A DNA stretch of 53,851 nt, taken from a bacterium (GTDB lineage Bacteria > Patescibacteriota > Minisyncoccia > Phycocordibacterales > Phycocordibacteraceae). The stretch's first letter is position 1, and each line of letters begins with the position of its first letter. Location of the stretch: the NCBI GenBank assembly GCA_021802705.1, contig JAJZRL010000006.1, forward strand, positions 1 through 53,851, read 5' to 3'. The position numbers and the translations under genes are program-made. This document shows positions 1 through 7,900 of this stretch, in pieces. Under the pieces are notes generated by a model, which made no database searches, was not told where the DNA came from, and saw only the letters and a list, made by a program, of their open reading frames with translations.

Positions 1-127
1 CTCACTCCTAGCCATCCTCATCACCGCAGCCGTCTCCTCCGGAGCGAACGCCCTTGCCACCCAGTCCTTCACCGAACCCTCCTCTCCTCCTCCGAACAAT
101 AACGCCGACGCTCCGCTTGACGTGAGC
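1..127 (+). repeat. 127-bp exact repeat, left copy
   Basis: Bases 1-127 are identical to 53630-53756. The repeat codes for the signal-peptide and proline/asparagine-rich linker of two paralogous secreted proteins. Immediately after it the copies diverge (gcgaact against tacaacg) but remain homologous at the protein level. Because the flanks differ, this is a true repeat and not the overlap of a circular contig. The length of 127 is also a common maximum k-mer size in de Bruijn assemblers, so the left contig end may be a graph branch point at this repeat. Confidence 0.95.
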
Positions 128-544
128 GCGAACTCCCAATCGAAGTCAGCCGGCCTCCTCCTCAACACCGGAGGAGCCACAAACGGCCTCCTCGTCCAGT
201 ACGGCAACGTGGGCATCGGCACCCTGAACCCCGTCACCACCCTGAACGTTATCGGCAAGGTGGGAGCTGCCGCATACTGCGACCAGAACGGTCAGAACTG
301 CACCTCCACGCTCGGCGGCGGCCCCGTTGCCAACTACAACGACCTGCCGAGCGGGGCGGTGGCGGGGTTTTGTGAAAAACAAAGTAACGCATGTGGTGTA
401 AGTGTTCTTCCGGCATACTGTGGATCTCAAACATTGTGTACATGTCAAACTGGATTCTATAATTTGTATATGGCCTATTGGCAGACGTCGGACATACATG
501 GGCACCTCGTTACACACGAGACTTATACTTGTATCAAAAACTAG
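2..544 (+). CDS. Secreted modular surface protein, 5'-truncated
   Basis: The reading frame is open from the window edge; the start codon and about 11 codons are missing. By comparison with the copy at 53598, the visible part begins inside a signal peptide (hydrophobic LLAILITAAVSSGANA, cleavage probably after ANA or ALA). It is followed by a Pro/Asn linker (about residues 25-38) and a glycine-rich repeat-like segment with the signature GNVGIGTLNP, resembling beta-helical tail-fibre or adhesin stalks. The C-terminal 60 residues are Cys-rich (six Cys, plus a YCDQNGQNC pair upstream), suggesting disulfides outside the cell. By hand count GC falls from about 60-73% in bases 61-360 to 33-47% in 361-540, so the C-terminal module probably has a different origin from the stalk. 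The function is not known; surface attachment is an inference. Confidence 0.75.
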   Translation, partial: SLLAILITAAVSSGANALATQSFTEPSSPPPNNNADAPLDVSANSQSKSAGLLLNTGGATNGLLVQYGNVGIGTLNPVTTLNVIGKVGAAAYCDQNGQNCTSTLGGGPVANYNDLPSGAVAGFCEKQSNACGVSVLPAYCGSQTLCTCQTGFYNLYMAYWQTSDIHGHLVTHETYTCIKN

Positions 545-584
545 CGGTGCGATAATTTTCACACAACAAACCCAGCGCGAACCC

Positions 585-612
585 TTGCGCTTCGAAAACG
601 CTCGCGTACAAT
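585..612 (+). promoter_or_regulatory. Putative greA promoter
   Basis: A TTGCGC -35 (585-590), 16-bp spacer and TACAAT -10 (607-612) precede greA. The predicted start of transcription near 619 lies downstream of the ATG at 611, which argues for the internal Met codons at 635/638 as the true start. Confidence 0.5.
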
Positions 613-637
613 GGATGCATTAGCACACAGATGTATG

Positions 638-1111
638 ATGCCTGACACACACGACTCCTTCGTCTCGCAGGAGAAGTTCGATGAGATGGTGAAAGAGCTT
701 GAGCATCTCAAGACGGTTCGCCGCACCGAAATCGCGGAAAATCTCGAATACGCCCGTTCGCTCGGCGACCTCTCAGAGAATGCCGAATACCAGGAGGCCC
801 GCGATCTGCAGGCCGCGACCGAAGAGCGCATCAAGAAGCTCGAGGAATTCGTCAAGCACACGAAGATCGTTACCGATGGAAAGAAGAAGAACGAGGTCGG
901 TTTCGGCTCGAAGGTGTCGATCAGGAAAGAGGGAAGCGCCGAAACGCATGAGTATACGCTTGTCGGGAGCGAGGAAGTCGACATGCGCGTGAAGAAGCTC
1001 TCGCACCTCTCTCCGCTCGGCGCCGCGCTCATGGGGAAGAAGAAGGGCGATGTCTTCACGTTCGAGACGCCGGCCGGCAAACAGACCTACCTGATCGAGA
1101 AAGTCAGCTGA
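638..1111 (+). CDS. greA: Transcription elongation factor GreA
   Basis: GreA binds in the RNA polymerase secondary channel and stimulates cleavage of backtracked RNA. The 157-residue product matches the usual 158. It has the N-terminal antiparallel coiled coil with the conserved tip motif DLSENAEYQEA, whose acidic residues position the catalytic metal, and a C-terminal FKBP-like domain with the typical SPLGAALMGKKKGD block. An in-frame ATG at 611 overlaps the -10 box, so the ATG pair at 635/638 was preferred; no Shine-Dalgarno site is visible. It sits 19 bp upstream of lysS in the same direction. Confidence 0.95.
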   Translation: MPDTHDSFVSQEKFDEMVKELEHLKTVRRTEIAENLEYARSLGDLSENAEYQEARDLQAATEERIKKLEEFVKHTKIVTDGKKKNEVGFGSKVSIRKEGSAETHEYTLVGSEEVDMRVKKLSHLSPLGAALMGKKKGDVFTFETPAGKQTYLIEKVS

Positions 1112-1116
1112 TAGGG

Positions 1117-1122
1117 TATAGT
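1117..1122 (+). promoter_or_regulatory. -10 box for leaderless lysS
   Basis: TATAGT ends 8 nt before the lysS ATG, placing the transcription start at or next to the start codon. No good -35 is seen. lysS could also be read through from greA. Confidence 0.5.
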
Positions 1123-1130
1123 GGGAGCAC

Positions 1131-2591
1131 ATGGCTCTGCTTGAGACCGTCCGTGCCGAAAGGATAGCGAAGATAGCCCGCCTCAAAGAGGCGGGCATGA
1201 GCGCGTATCCGTCGCAGGCAAACCGCTCCCACCCGGTCGCCCTCTTTCTCAATGCACATGCGAAGCTCGAGGCGGACGGGATTCCCGTTACGCTTGCAGG
1301 ACGCGTCCTTTCCATGCGCGAGCACGGCGGCTCGCTCTTCGTCGACATCTTCGACGGAGCAAGAGGGCAGTGCTACCTCCAGCGCGACAAGCTCGGAGAG
1401 CCGCTCTATGCGCTCTTTGGCGAAACGGTCGACGTGGGCGACATCATCGAATGCACCGGCACCGCTTTTACGACCAAGCGGGGCATGCTCTCGCTCAACG
1501 TGTCGGGGTGGCGCATGCTCGCCAAGTCCATCCGGCCCTTGCCGGACGAATGGTACGGCATCAAAGACGAAGACGAACGCTACCGGAAACGCTACCTCGA
1601 TATCCTGCTCTCAAAAGACCTTTCGGACCGCTTCCGCCGCCGTTCTCTTTTCTGGAACACGTGGCGCTCGTACCTTCTCGGACAGGGCTTCGTCGAGGTG
1701 GAAACCCCCGTGCTCGAGACAGCGACCGGCGGCGCCGATGCCCGTCCGTTCGTAACGCACCACAACGCTCTCGACATGGACGTCTACCTGCGCATCTCCG
1801 CCGGCGAGCTGTGGCAGAAGCGGCTCATGGTTGCCGGCTTGCCGAAGGTTTTCGAGATCGGCCGGATATTCCGCAATGAAGGCATGTCGCACGAGCACGC
1901 GCAGGATTACACGCAGGTCGAGTTTTACGAAGCGTTCAAGGGATACGAAGCGGGCATGGACATGATCGTCGACATCTACCGCACCCTCGCGGATACCGTA
2001 TACGGCACCCAGCGCTTCAGCATAAAGGAATTCACTGTCGATCTCGGCGCATCTTGGGAGCGCTATGGCTACGGCGCTCTCGTGAAGGGCGAATTCGGGG
2101 TCGATCCGCTTGAAACGACCGCAGAAGAAGTGCGCGACGTGCTTGCGCGCCGCGCGATCCCTTTTGATGAAAAGGGATTCAATCTCGAGCGGGGCGTCGA
2201 CCTTCTCTGGAAACAGGTTCGCAAGACGCTCGGGGGGCCCGGCTTCCTTACCGGCGTACCCGTCTATCTCGAACCGCTCGCAAAGCGCAGCAGCGGGGAT
2301 CCGCGGGTCGTCGAGCGCTTCCAGGTTATCTTAGGCGGGTCCGAGATGGGAAAAGGATTCAACGAGCTGAACGACCCGCTCGACCAGGTCGATCGTTTCC
2401 GTCACCAGCAGGCGCTGCGTGAGGCCGGAGACGCTGAAGCGCAGATGAACGACGCTTCGTTCGTCGAGGCTCTTGAGTATGGCATGCCGCCCACGTTCGG
2501 GTTCGGGGTTTCCGAGAGGCTTTTCAGCGTATTTGAGGGCGTTTCGGTACGCGAGGCTCAGCTTTTCCCGCTTTTACGGCCGAAAGAATAG
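1131..2591 (+). CDS. lysS: Lysyl-tRNA synthetase, class II
   Basis: Charges tRNA-Lys with lysine using ATP. The 486-residue protein has an N-terminal OB-fold anticodon-binding domain (about residues 55-140) and a class II catalytic core. Motif 2 is visible as FEIGRIFRNEGMSHEHAQDY, and motif 3 as FGFGVSERL near the C-terminus; the GGSEMGKGFNELNDPLDQ segment is typical of bacterial LysRS. The length is close to the family norm of about 500. The start is supported by the -10 box at 1117-1122, which predicts leaderless transcription. A strong hairpin follows the stop. Confidence 0.97.
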   Translation: MALLETVRAERIAKIARLKEAGMSAYPSQANRSHPVALFLNAHAKLEADGIPVTLAGRVLSMREHGGSLFVDIFDGARGQCYLQRDKLGEPLYALFGETVDVGDIIECTGTAFTTKRGMLSLNVSGWRMLAKSIRPLPDEWYGIKDEDERYRKRYLDILLSKDLSDRFRRRSLFWNTWRSYLLGQGFVEVETPVLETATGGADARPFVTHHNALDMDVYLRISAGELWQKRLMVAGLPKVFEIGRIFRNEGMSHEHAQDYTQVEFYEAFKGYEAGMDMIVDIYRTLADTVYGTQRFSIKEFTVDLGASWERYGYGALVKGEFGVDPLETTAEEVRDVLARRAIPFDEKGFNLERGVDLLWKQVRKTLGGPGFLTGVPVYLEPLAKRSSGDPRVVERFQVILGGSEMGKGFNELNDPLDQVDRFRHQQALREAGDAEAQMNDASFVEALEYGMPPTFGFGVSERLFSVFEGVSVREAQLFPLLRPKE

Positions 2592-2604
2592 CCGCTCGGA
2601 TCGG

Positions 2605-2646
2605 CATAACGCAACCGCGCAGCTCTCGCTGCGCGGTTGCGTTATG
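2605..2646 (+). terminator. Perfect 18-bp hairpin after lysS
   Basis: The arms 2605-2622 and 2629-2646 are perfect reverse complements with a 6-nt loop (ctctcg). No T-tract follows on either strand, so it may be an incomplete intrinsic terminator or an mRNA 3'-end stabiliser. Confidence 0.6.
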
Positions 2647-2667
2647 TGGATAACCAGACCGCCGGTG

Positions 2668-2688
2668 TGGGGGAGAGTGGGATATAAT
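2668..2688 (+). promoter_or_regulatory. mraZ promoter with two MraZ-type boxes
   Basis: TGGGG (2668-2672) and TGGGA (2678-2682) are direct TGGGN repeats separated by exactly 5 nt, the arrangement described for MraZ operators. They abut a perfect TATAAT -10 (2683-2688). The predicted transcript starts near 2695, about 62 nt before mraZ. Binding here would block RNA polymerase, so negative autoregulation is inferred. Confidence 0.6.
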
Positions 2689-2756
2689 CCAAGAATGGTC
2701 AGCGAAGTGGGAAGCGGGAGTGGTGGCCGGCTTCCTTCTCCGAAGAACCATTCCCT

Positions 2757-3191
2757 ATGTTCCTCGGCGAATACCTTCACACATTCGATTCAAAGAATAG
2801 GATTTCCATCCCTTCGAAATTCCGGAAGGATCTGGGCCGCGTCGTTGTCGTAACGCGCGGCCTCGATCATTGCTTGTACGTCTATTCGCGGAAGGCGTGG
2901 GAAAAAGAGGCGCGCGCATACGCGGCTGATGTAAACGGCAGCGCGGCGCGGCGCGGCCTGGCGCGGCTCTTCCTTGCCGGCTCTTCCGAGGTCGAAGTCG
3001 ACCGGTCGGGTCGCGTGCTCATTCCCGAACATCTCAAATCTTTCGCGTCCATTTCCGAGAAGGCTGTTGTCGCCGGTATCGCCGACAGGGTCGAAATATG
3101 GGAAGAAGGGGCGTGGGAGAAATATACCGCCGGGATCGAACGGGATGCCGACGCTTTTGCGGAGAAAGTCGGCGCGCAAGCGCAAAACTGA
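2757..3191 (+). CDS. mraZ: Transcriptional regulator MraZ
   Basis: MraZ is the DNA-binding regulator that heads division and cell-wall (dcw) clusters. The 144-residue protein starts with the typical FLGEYLHTFDSKNRISIPSKFR and carries two SpoVT/AbrB-like repeats; the second has the conserved DRSGRVLIP. The rsmH start lies 1 nt after its stop, so the two are probably translated together. Two candidate MraZ boxes lie in its own promoter. No clear Shine-Dalgarno site precedes the ATG, but N-terminal family conservation supports this start. Confidence 0.95.
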   Translation: MFLGEYLHTFDSKNRISIPSKFRKDLGRVVVVTRGLDHCLYVYSRKAWEKEARAYAADVNGSAARRGLARLFLAGSSEVEVDRSGRVLIPEHLKSFASISEKAVVAGIADRVEIWEEGAWEKYTAGIERDADAFAEKVGAQAQN

Positions 3192-3192
3192 T

Positions 3193-4155
3193 ATGGAAGC
3201 CCGTCACGACAGTGTGCTCATGCGTGAAGTGCTCGAGACACTCGACGTGCAGCCCTCCGACACTGTCGTTGATGCCACGCTCGGCGGAGCGGGGCATTTT
3301 GCCGCGCTCCTCTCCATGCTCGGCGAAGACGGCACGATCATCGGCATCGATGCGGACGCGGCGGCGGTCGAGCGGGCGCGGTCGGCATACGCGGCCGATC
3401 GCCGACCCCATCGCCCCGTCGCGCATCTTATAAACGACAACTTCCGCAACTTGTCGCGTATCCTCGAGAGGCTCGGGATCGTCTCGGCCGACAAGATGCT
3501 CTTCGACCTGGGATGGAGCGGTTACCAGATCGCCGCGCCGCGCGGGTTCTCTTTTCAGAGAGAAGACGATCCTCTCCTTATGAACTACGACGAGAACGGC
3601 GAAGCGGCGGCTGATATCGTCAACTCCTCTTCGGAGGAAGAGCTCGCGCGTATCATCTTCACGTATGGGGAAGAGCGGTTTTCGCGCGGTATCGCCCGTG
3701 CGATAGTCGCGGCGCGCTCTCGGGAACGCATCCTCACGACCGGGGCGCTCGCTGCGGCGGTCCTTGCTGGAACGCCGGCGTGGTATCACAAGCAGAAGAC
3801 CAATCCGGCAACCAAGACTTTCCAGGCTCTCCGCATCGCTGTCAATGACGAGCTTGCGAGCCTGCGCGAAGGGCTCGGCGCGTCGCTGAAAGTACTCACC
3901 GCTTCCGGGCGGCTGGCGGTCATTTCCTTCCATAGCATCGAGGACCGCATCGTGAAGAACGTTTTTCGCGATGCCGTACACGCGGGGCTTGGTTCGCTCT
4001 CGCCGAAGAAACCGATTGTCCCTTCGCGCGAAGAGATCCTTGCGAATCACCGTGCGCGAAGCGCGAAGCTTCGCGTTTTCGAGCGTAACGCGAGTACGAT
4101 GTCTGTCGATATCGCCGGCGCGGAAATGTCGCCCGCCCGCTTTTCTTATGTATAG
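3193..4155 (+). CDS. rsmH: 16S rRNA (cytosine1402-N4)-methyltransferase RsmH
   Basis: Methylates N4 of C1402 in the 16S rRNA decoding centre using S-adenosylmethionine. The 320-residue product opens with RHDSVLMREVLETL, then the SAM-binding DATLGGAGHF, and ends with the SFHSIEDRIVK block typical of MraW/RsmH. The frame is open further upstream inside mraZ, but the ATG at 3193, one base after the mraZ stop, gives the family N-terminus. It overlaps the next gene by 8 nt, consistent with one dcw operon. Confidence 0.96.
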   Translation: MEARHDSVLMREVLETLDVQPSDTVVDATLGGAGHFAALLSMLGEDGTIIGIDADAAAVERARSAYAADRRPHRPVAHLINDNFRNLSRILERLGIVSADKMLFDLGWSGYQIAAPRGFSFQREDDPLLMNYDENGEAAADIVNSSSEEELARIIFTYGEERFSRGIARAIVAARSRERILTTGALAAAVLAGTPAWYHKQKTNPATKTFQALRIAVNDELASLREGLGASLKVLTASGRLAVISFHSIEDRIVKNVFRDAVHAGLGSLSPKKPIVPSREEILANHRARSAKLRVFERNASTMSVDIAGAEMSPARFSYV

Positions 4156-4441
4156 ATTCCACTATCGCCTCCCGTTCCCTTTCGTGTCGCTGTGTCTCGG
4201 CAGTATCGCGGTCCTGGCTGTCGCCTATATCGGACTCATCGCTGTCGTCATGAGCTACGCTGCTTCCACTGTCGAGTTCGCGCAGTCGGTCAGGAACGAC
4301 GAAGCCTCTGTCGCGAGTCTCGAGTCGCGATATCTCGCTGCGGTGGCGAGCATCACGAATACGGATTACACCGCCGAGGGGTATGCCAAACCTGTAGCCG
4401 AAGCATTCGTCCCGTCAGCGAGCATGACCGCCTTGCGTTAG
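4148..4441 (+). CDS. FtsL-like small division protein
   Basis: A 97-residue bitopic membrane protein: a short basic N-terminus (MYRFHYRLP), one transmembrane segment around residues 11-36, then an alpha-helical extracytoplasmic region. Its position between rsmH and ftsI is the usual place of ftsL, and size and topology fit, but FtsL sequences are poorly conserved, so the assignment rests on context. The ATG lies inside the rsmH 3' end (8-nt overlap) and the stop is 4 nt before ftsI. In the family, FtsL recruits and activates the FtsW-FtsI septal synthase. Confidence 0.7.
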   Translation: MYRFHYRLPFPFVSLCLGSIAVLAVAYIGLIAVVMSYAASTVEFAQSVRNDEASVASLESRYLAAVASITNTDYTAEGYAKPVAEAFVPSASMTALR

Positions 4442-4445
4442 GCGT

Positions 4446-6191
4446 ATGCGCGCGCAGTTCCGTACCCGTATCCGTCTTGTCCTTGCCTGCATCGTCTTTG
4501 TTGCGCTCCTTATCCTTACGCGTCTGTATTTCATCCAGATCGTGCATGGGCAGGAGTATTCCCAGAAAGCGGATTCCCAGTTCGCCTCGGGCGGAAGCGG
4601 GCTTTTTGACAGGGGCTCCATCTATTTCACCCGTAAGGACGGGACGCTCATCTCGGCGGCGACGCTCGCGAGCGGTTTTCTTGTCGCCATAAATCCGCAG
4701 ACGCTCGCCGACCCTGAGGCGGCATATATGGCGATAGATGCTGTCGCTTCCACGACGCTTGCATTCGATCACGCCGGCTTCCTTGCCGCCGCGGCAAAGA
4801 AATCGCAGGTGTATATCGAAGTCGCGCACCATCTTTCCGACGCTGCGGGACAGACGCTCGCCGCGGAGAATATCCCCGGCGTCGAGGTCTTGCGCGAGCG
4901 CTGGCGCTACTATCCTGGCGGATCGCTCGCCGCACAATCGATCGGCATCGTCTCGTACGGCTCGGGCGACGTGCTTTCCGGCCAGACCGGCCTCGAGGCG
5001 ACGTATGACGAAACGCTCTCGCGCTCGGGGAATTCGCTCTATAAGAATTTTTTCGCCGAGCTTTTCTCGAATGTCGGGAATCTCCTCGTCAACGCGCAGG
5101 ATGCGCGCGAGGGTGATGTCGTAACGACGATCGAACCTGAAGTCGAGACGCGGCTCGAGACCGACCTTGCGAAGATAACCACGACGTATTCGAGCCAGAG
5201 TTCCGGGGGCATCATCATGGATCCATCGACCGGTGCTATCATTGCGCTTGCGACCTATCCGACTTTCGACGGGAATGATCTCCAGAACATCGATCCGCAA
5301 CGCTTGAGCAATCAGCTGGTCGAGCACGTCTACGAATTCGGTTCCATCATGAAGCCGATCACCATGGCGTCGGCGCTTTCGGCAGGCGTCATAACCCCGC
5401 AGACGACCTACAACGATACCGGCTGCATCATCGTCGATAAGGCGCGCATCTGCAACTGGAATTACAAGCCGTACGGAGTCATCCCGATGCAGACGATCAT
5501 CGAGCAGTCGCTTAACGTCGGCGCTTCGTGGGTGGCGGAACAGCTCGGACAGACCCAGTTCAGGGCGTACTTCACCAAGATTTTCGGACAGAAGACCGGC
5601 ATCGATCTTCCGAACGAGACGGACGCGCTCATCGGGAACCTCTTTAAACCGCAACAGGTGTATTATGATACTGCGGCTTTTGGCGAGGGTATTGCCGTGA
5701 CGCCGATACAGATGATTCGCGCGCTTGCCGCGGTAGCAAACGGAGGCATCCTGGTGGAACCGCATCTCGTGAGCGCGATACGTCTTGATTCCGGTATCGT
5801 CCGCCCGCTCGACTGGGGGGAAGGTACTCGGGTCTTTTCCGGTACTGCCGCCCGGGATACGACTGTCATGATGGATGCGCTCTTCGACCACACGCTCGAC
5901 GGCGGGAAAGCGATGATCCCCACGATGTCCGTCGCGGCGAAGACGGGAACCGCACAATTGCCGACGCCGACGGGTACCTACTACACCAACCGTTTCTTCC
6001 ATTCCGAGGTAGCGTTCTTCCCGTCGTTCAATCCCCGTTTCATCATCTTGCTGTATACGAATGATCCGAAGGGGGTTGAATACGCGTCAAAGAGCCTGAC
6101 ACCGTCGCTGCTCGACCTGACGCACTTCCTTATCGACTACTACGCCATACCGCCTGATCGCGGTTTTGCAACCGTAACGCCATCCGTATGA
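4446..6191 (+). CDS. ftsI: Penicillin-binding protein, FtsI/PBP2 transpeptidase
   Basis: Membrane-anchored class B penicillin-binding protein that cross-links septal peptidoglycan. The 581 residues contain a basic N-terminus with one membrane anchor (about residues 10-31), a dimerisation/pedestal domain and a transpeptidase domain. All three active-site motifs are present: SxxK as S300-I-M-K303, SxN as S355-L-N357 and KTG as K499-T-G501. No PASTA domain is visible. The gene lies between the ftsL-like gene and murF, with an ATGA overlap to murF. PBP2 of the elongation machinery is an alternative, but dcw context favours FtsI. Confidence 0.93.
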   Translation: MRAQFRTRIRLVLACIVFVALLILTRLYFIQIVHGQEYSQKADSQFASGGSGLFDRGSIYFTRKDGTLISAATLASGFLVAINPQTLADPEAAYMAIDAVASTTLAFDHAGFLAAAAKKSQVYIEVAHHLSDAAGQTLAAENIPGVEVLRERWRYYPGGSLAAQSIGIVSYGSGDVLSGQTGLEATYDETLSRSGNSLYKNFFAELFSNVGNLLVNAQDAREGDVVTTIEPEVETRLETDLAKITTTYSSQSSGGIIMDPSTGAIIALATYPTFDGNDLQNIDPQRLSNQLVEHVYEFGSIMKPITMASALSAGVITPQTTYNDTGCIIVDKARICNWNYKPYGVIPMQTIIEQSLNVGASWVAEQLGQTQFRAYFTKIFGQKTGIDLPNETDALIGNLFKPQQVYYDTAAFGEGIAVTPIQMIRALAAVANGGILVEPHLVSAIRLDSGIVRPLDWGEGTRVFSGTAARDTTVMMDALFDHTLDGGKAMIPTMSVAAKTGTAQLPTPTGTYYTNRFFHSEVAFFPSFNPRFIILLYTNDPKGVEYASKSLTPSLLDLTHFLIDYYAIPPDRGFATVTPSV

Positions 6192-7462
6192 AAAATATCT
6201 TGAAACATATCGTCGCTTTCGCACTCGGACTTCTCGCGCGTGCCGTCGTGCAGCGATATCGTCCGCATATCGTGATGGTGACCGGCTCGGTAGGGAAGAC
6301 GTCGACGAAAGACGCGGTCGCGGCGGTGCTTACCGCGCGGTTTCTCGTTCGCAAGAGCGAGAAGAGCTTTAACAGCGAGTTCGGCGTCCCCTTTACCATC
6401 CTTGGCGTAGGGAATCCGTGGGGCAATCCTTTCGCATGGTTTTCCGTCGTGAAGAGCGCGTTCGCTCTCCTCTTCCTCCCCAATCACTATCCGAACATGC
6501 TCGTGCTTGAGATTGGTGCCGACCGACCCGGCGATCTCGCTCGGATATTGCGCATCGCGACGCCGGAAGCGGTTGTCGTGACCAGGCTGCCTCAGATACC
6601 GGTGCATGTCGAAGCCTATTCTTCTCCGGAGGCGGTACGGGAAGAAGAGTTTTCTCCCGCATACGCTCTCCGCGCGGGAGCGCCGCTTATCATCCCTTCT
6701 GACGACGCATATGCGCTCGATATGGCAGCGCGCATCCCGGCTTGCGTGATTTCGTATGGCACCGCAGAGGACGCGACCGTGCGTATCGGCGAGGCGGAGT
6801 TCCACGAGACTGACGGAGCCGTCGACGGGATGAGCACCCGTGTCCGCGTGGGAGAGGCGAACGAGGGTCTTTTCGTGCGAGGCTCGGTAGGGAGGACCCA
6901 GCTTCTTCCTGCGGCCGCCGCGCTCGCCATAGCGGTCGCTTTCGACATAGAGACTCTCGACGCGCTCCGTGCGCTCGGGGAATACGACCCCCCGCCCGGC
7001 CGCGGACGGCTCTTGCGCGGGAAGAACGGCTCGATCGTCATCGACGATTCATATAACGCATCTCCCGCGGCTGTCGAAGAGGCGCTTACGACCTTGAAAG
7101 CGTTTCCGCACGCGAAGCGGCGCATCGCCGTCCTTGGCGATATGCTCGAACTCGGACGCTATTCGGTGATGGAACATGAACGCATCGGCGCTCTCGCTCG
7201 GGATTCCGCCGACATCGTCGCGGCCGTCGGGATTCGCGCCCGCATCTTTGTTGACACGCAAGGGAGCGCCGAGGTGATCCTTTTCGATAACGCGAGGGTC
7301 GCGGCGCATTCGCTTGCCGAACTTGCGCGCGACGGAGACGTTTTCCTCGTGAAAGGCTCGCAGTCCGTTCGCATGGAACGCATCGTCGAGGCTTTGCTCG
7401 CCGATCCGGTTGATACGGTACGGCTCGTGCGTCAGGAGAAAGCGTGGCGCCGCCGCGTGTAG
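6188..7462 (+). CDS. murF: UDP-MurNAc-tripeptide--D-Ala-D-Ala ligase (MurF)
   Basis: Adds D-Ala-D-Ala to the UDP-MurNAc tripeptide in the cytoplasm, the last step of the soluble precursor pathway. The 424-residue protein has the Mur-ligase ATP loop TGSVGKTSTKD, a central domain with EIGADRPGD, and the C-terminal DDSYNASPAAVE and LGDMLELG motifs that mark MurF. The first 20 residues are unusually hydrophobic, so it may be membrane-associated. It overlaps ftsI by 4 nt (ATGA) and ends the plus-strand dcw half-cluster; other mur genes are in a separate block at 26-30 kb. Confidence 0.93.
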   Translation: MKNILKHIVAFALGLLARAVVQRYRPHIVMVTGSVGKTSTKDAVAAVLTARFLVRKSEKSFNSEFGVPFTILGVGNPWGNPFAWFSVVKSAFALLFLPNHYPNMLVLEIGADRPGDLARILRIATPEAVVVTRLPQIPVHVEAYSSPEAVREEEFSPAYALRAGAPLIIPSDDAYALDMAARIPACVISYGTAEDATVRIGEAEFHETDGAVDGMSTRVRVGEANEGLFVRGSVGRTQLLPAAAALAIAVAFDIETLDALRALGEYDPPPGRGRLLRGKNGSIVIDDSYNASPAAVEEALTTLKAFPHAKRRIAVLGDMLELGRYSVMEHERIGALARDSADIVAAVGIRARIFVDTQGSAEVILFDNARVAAHSLAELARDGDVFLVKGSQSVRMERIVEALLADPVDTVRLVRQEKAWRRRV

Positions 7463-7482
7463 CGCTTCAAGAGCCTATTTGT

Positions 7483-7488
7483 TATAAA
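7483..7488 (+). promoter_or_regulatory. -10 box for tRNA-Glu
   Basis: TATAAA lies 9 nt upstream of the mature tRNA 5' end, in an AT-rich pocket between murF and the tRNA. No clear -35 was picked out. Confidence 0.45.
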
Positions 7489-7497
7489 CAATTCTAA

Positions 7498-7572
7498 GGC
7501 CCTATCGTCTAACGGTTAGGACAGCGCCCTCTCACGGCGTAAATCGGGGTTCGATTCCCCGTAGGGTCACCA
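7498..7572 (+). tRNA. tRNA-Glu (anticodon CTC)
   Basis: A 75-nt cloverleaf: acceptor GGCCCTA/TAGGGTC, D arm, anticodon stem GCGCC/GGCGT with loop CTCTCAC giving anticodon CTC, T arm GGGGTTCGATTCCCC, discriminator A, and an encoded CCA (7570-7572). The 3' half is overlapped on the minus strand by the end of a recombinase reading frame, marking it as a probable former integration site. Confidence 0.96.
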
Positions 7573-7900
7573 GTTTAGAAGAATCGGTACCAACCGTCTC
7601 ATTTAGCTCGAAAACAAGCGACATTTTCGTGGTTCCAAATTCTATTCCATCAAAAGTGGTTTTCTGAGGAAATACAAGTTTTTGGAACCGCGCACGATAC
7701 GCTGGCATCTTCTCAAGCTCGGCCCAGGTCTTGCCGCTATCTCGTACAAAGTTAAAGCAATAGTTCAGGGCGTCTTCCATATTGAGTTCCTCGATGCGTT
7801 TCTCCTCTAGTAGCAATTTCTTTTGCTGAATCAGCAGAAATACGGCGTCGTCGGCATCCGCCTTGGACTGCTTGATTAACCGGACAGAAAGCCGCTTTCT
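7532..7900 (-). pseudogene. C-terminal relic of a serine recombinase/integrase
   Basis: Directly after the enolase stop, an open frame runs on the minus strand for about 110 codons without its own convincing start. It reads as a charged helical stretch (QQKKLLLEEKRIEELN), then AYRARFQKLVFPQ and FGTTKMSLVFELNE. This resembles the extreme C-terminus of large serine recombinases of CPR mobile elements; the catalytic N-terminal domain and Cys-containing zinc domain are absent. The final residues (LRGIEPRFTP) are only the antisense translation of the tRNA-Glu gene. The pattern suggests a recombinase whose end abutted a tRNA attachment site and whose remainder was deleted up to eno. Family assignment is from pattern memory. 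Confidence 0.6.

Noticed and set aside
2974-3192. Longer rsmH start inside mraZ
   Set aside because: The extension overlaps mraZ, has no family similarity and the ATG at 3193 gives the conserved N-terminus.
4353-6002. 549-codon open frame on the minus strand
   Set aside because: It is antisense to ftsI and rich in Arg/Asp as expected from a shadow frame.
7532-7572. C-terminal residues LRGIEPRFTP of the recombinase relic as real protein
   Set aside because: They are the antisense translation of tRNA-Glu, a well-known artefact at tRNA attachment sites.
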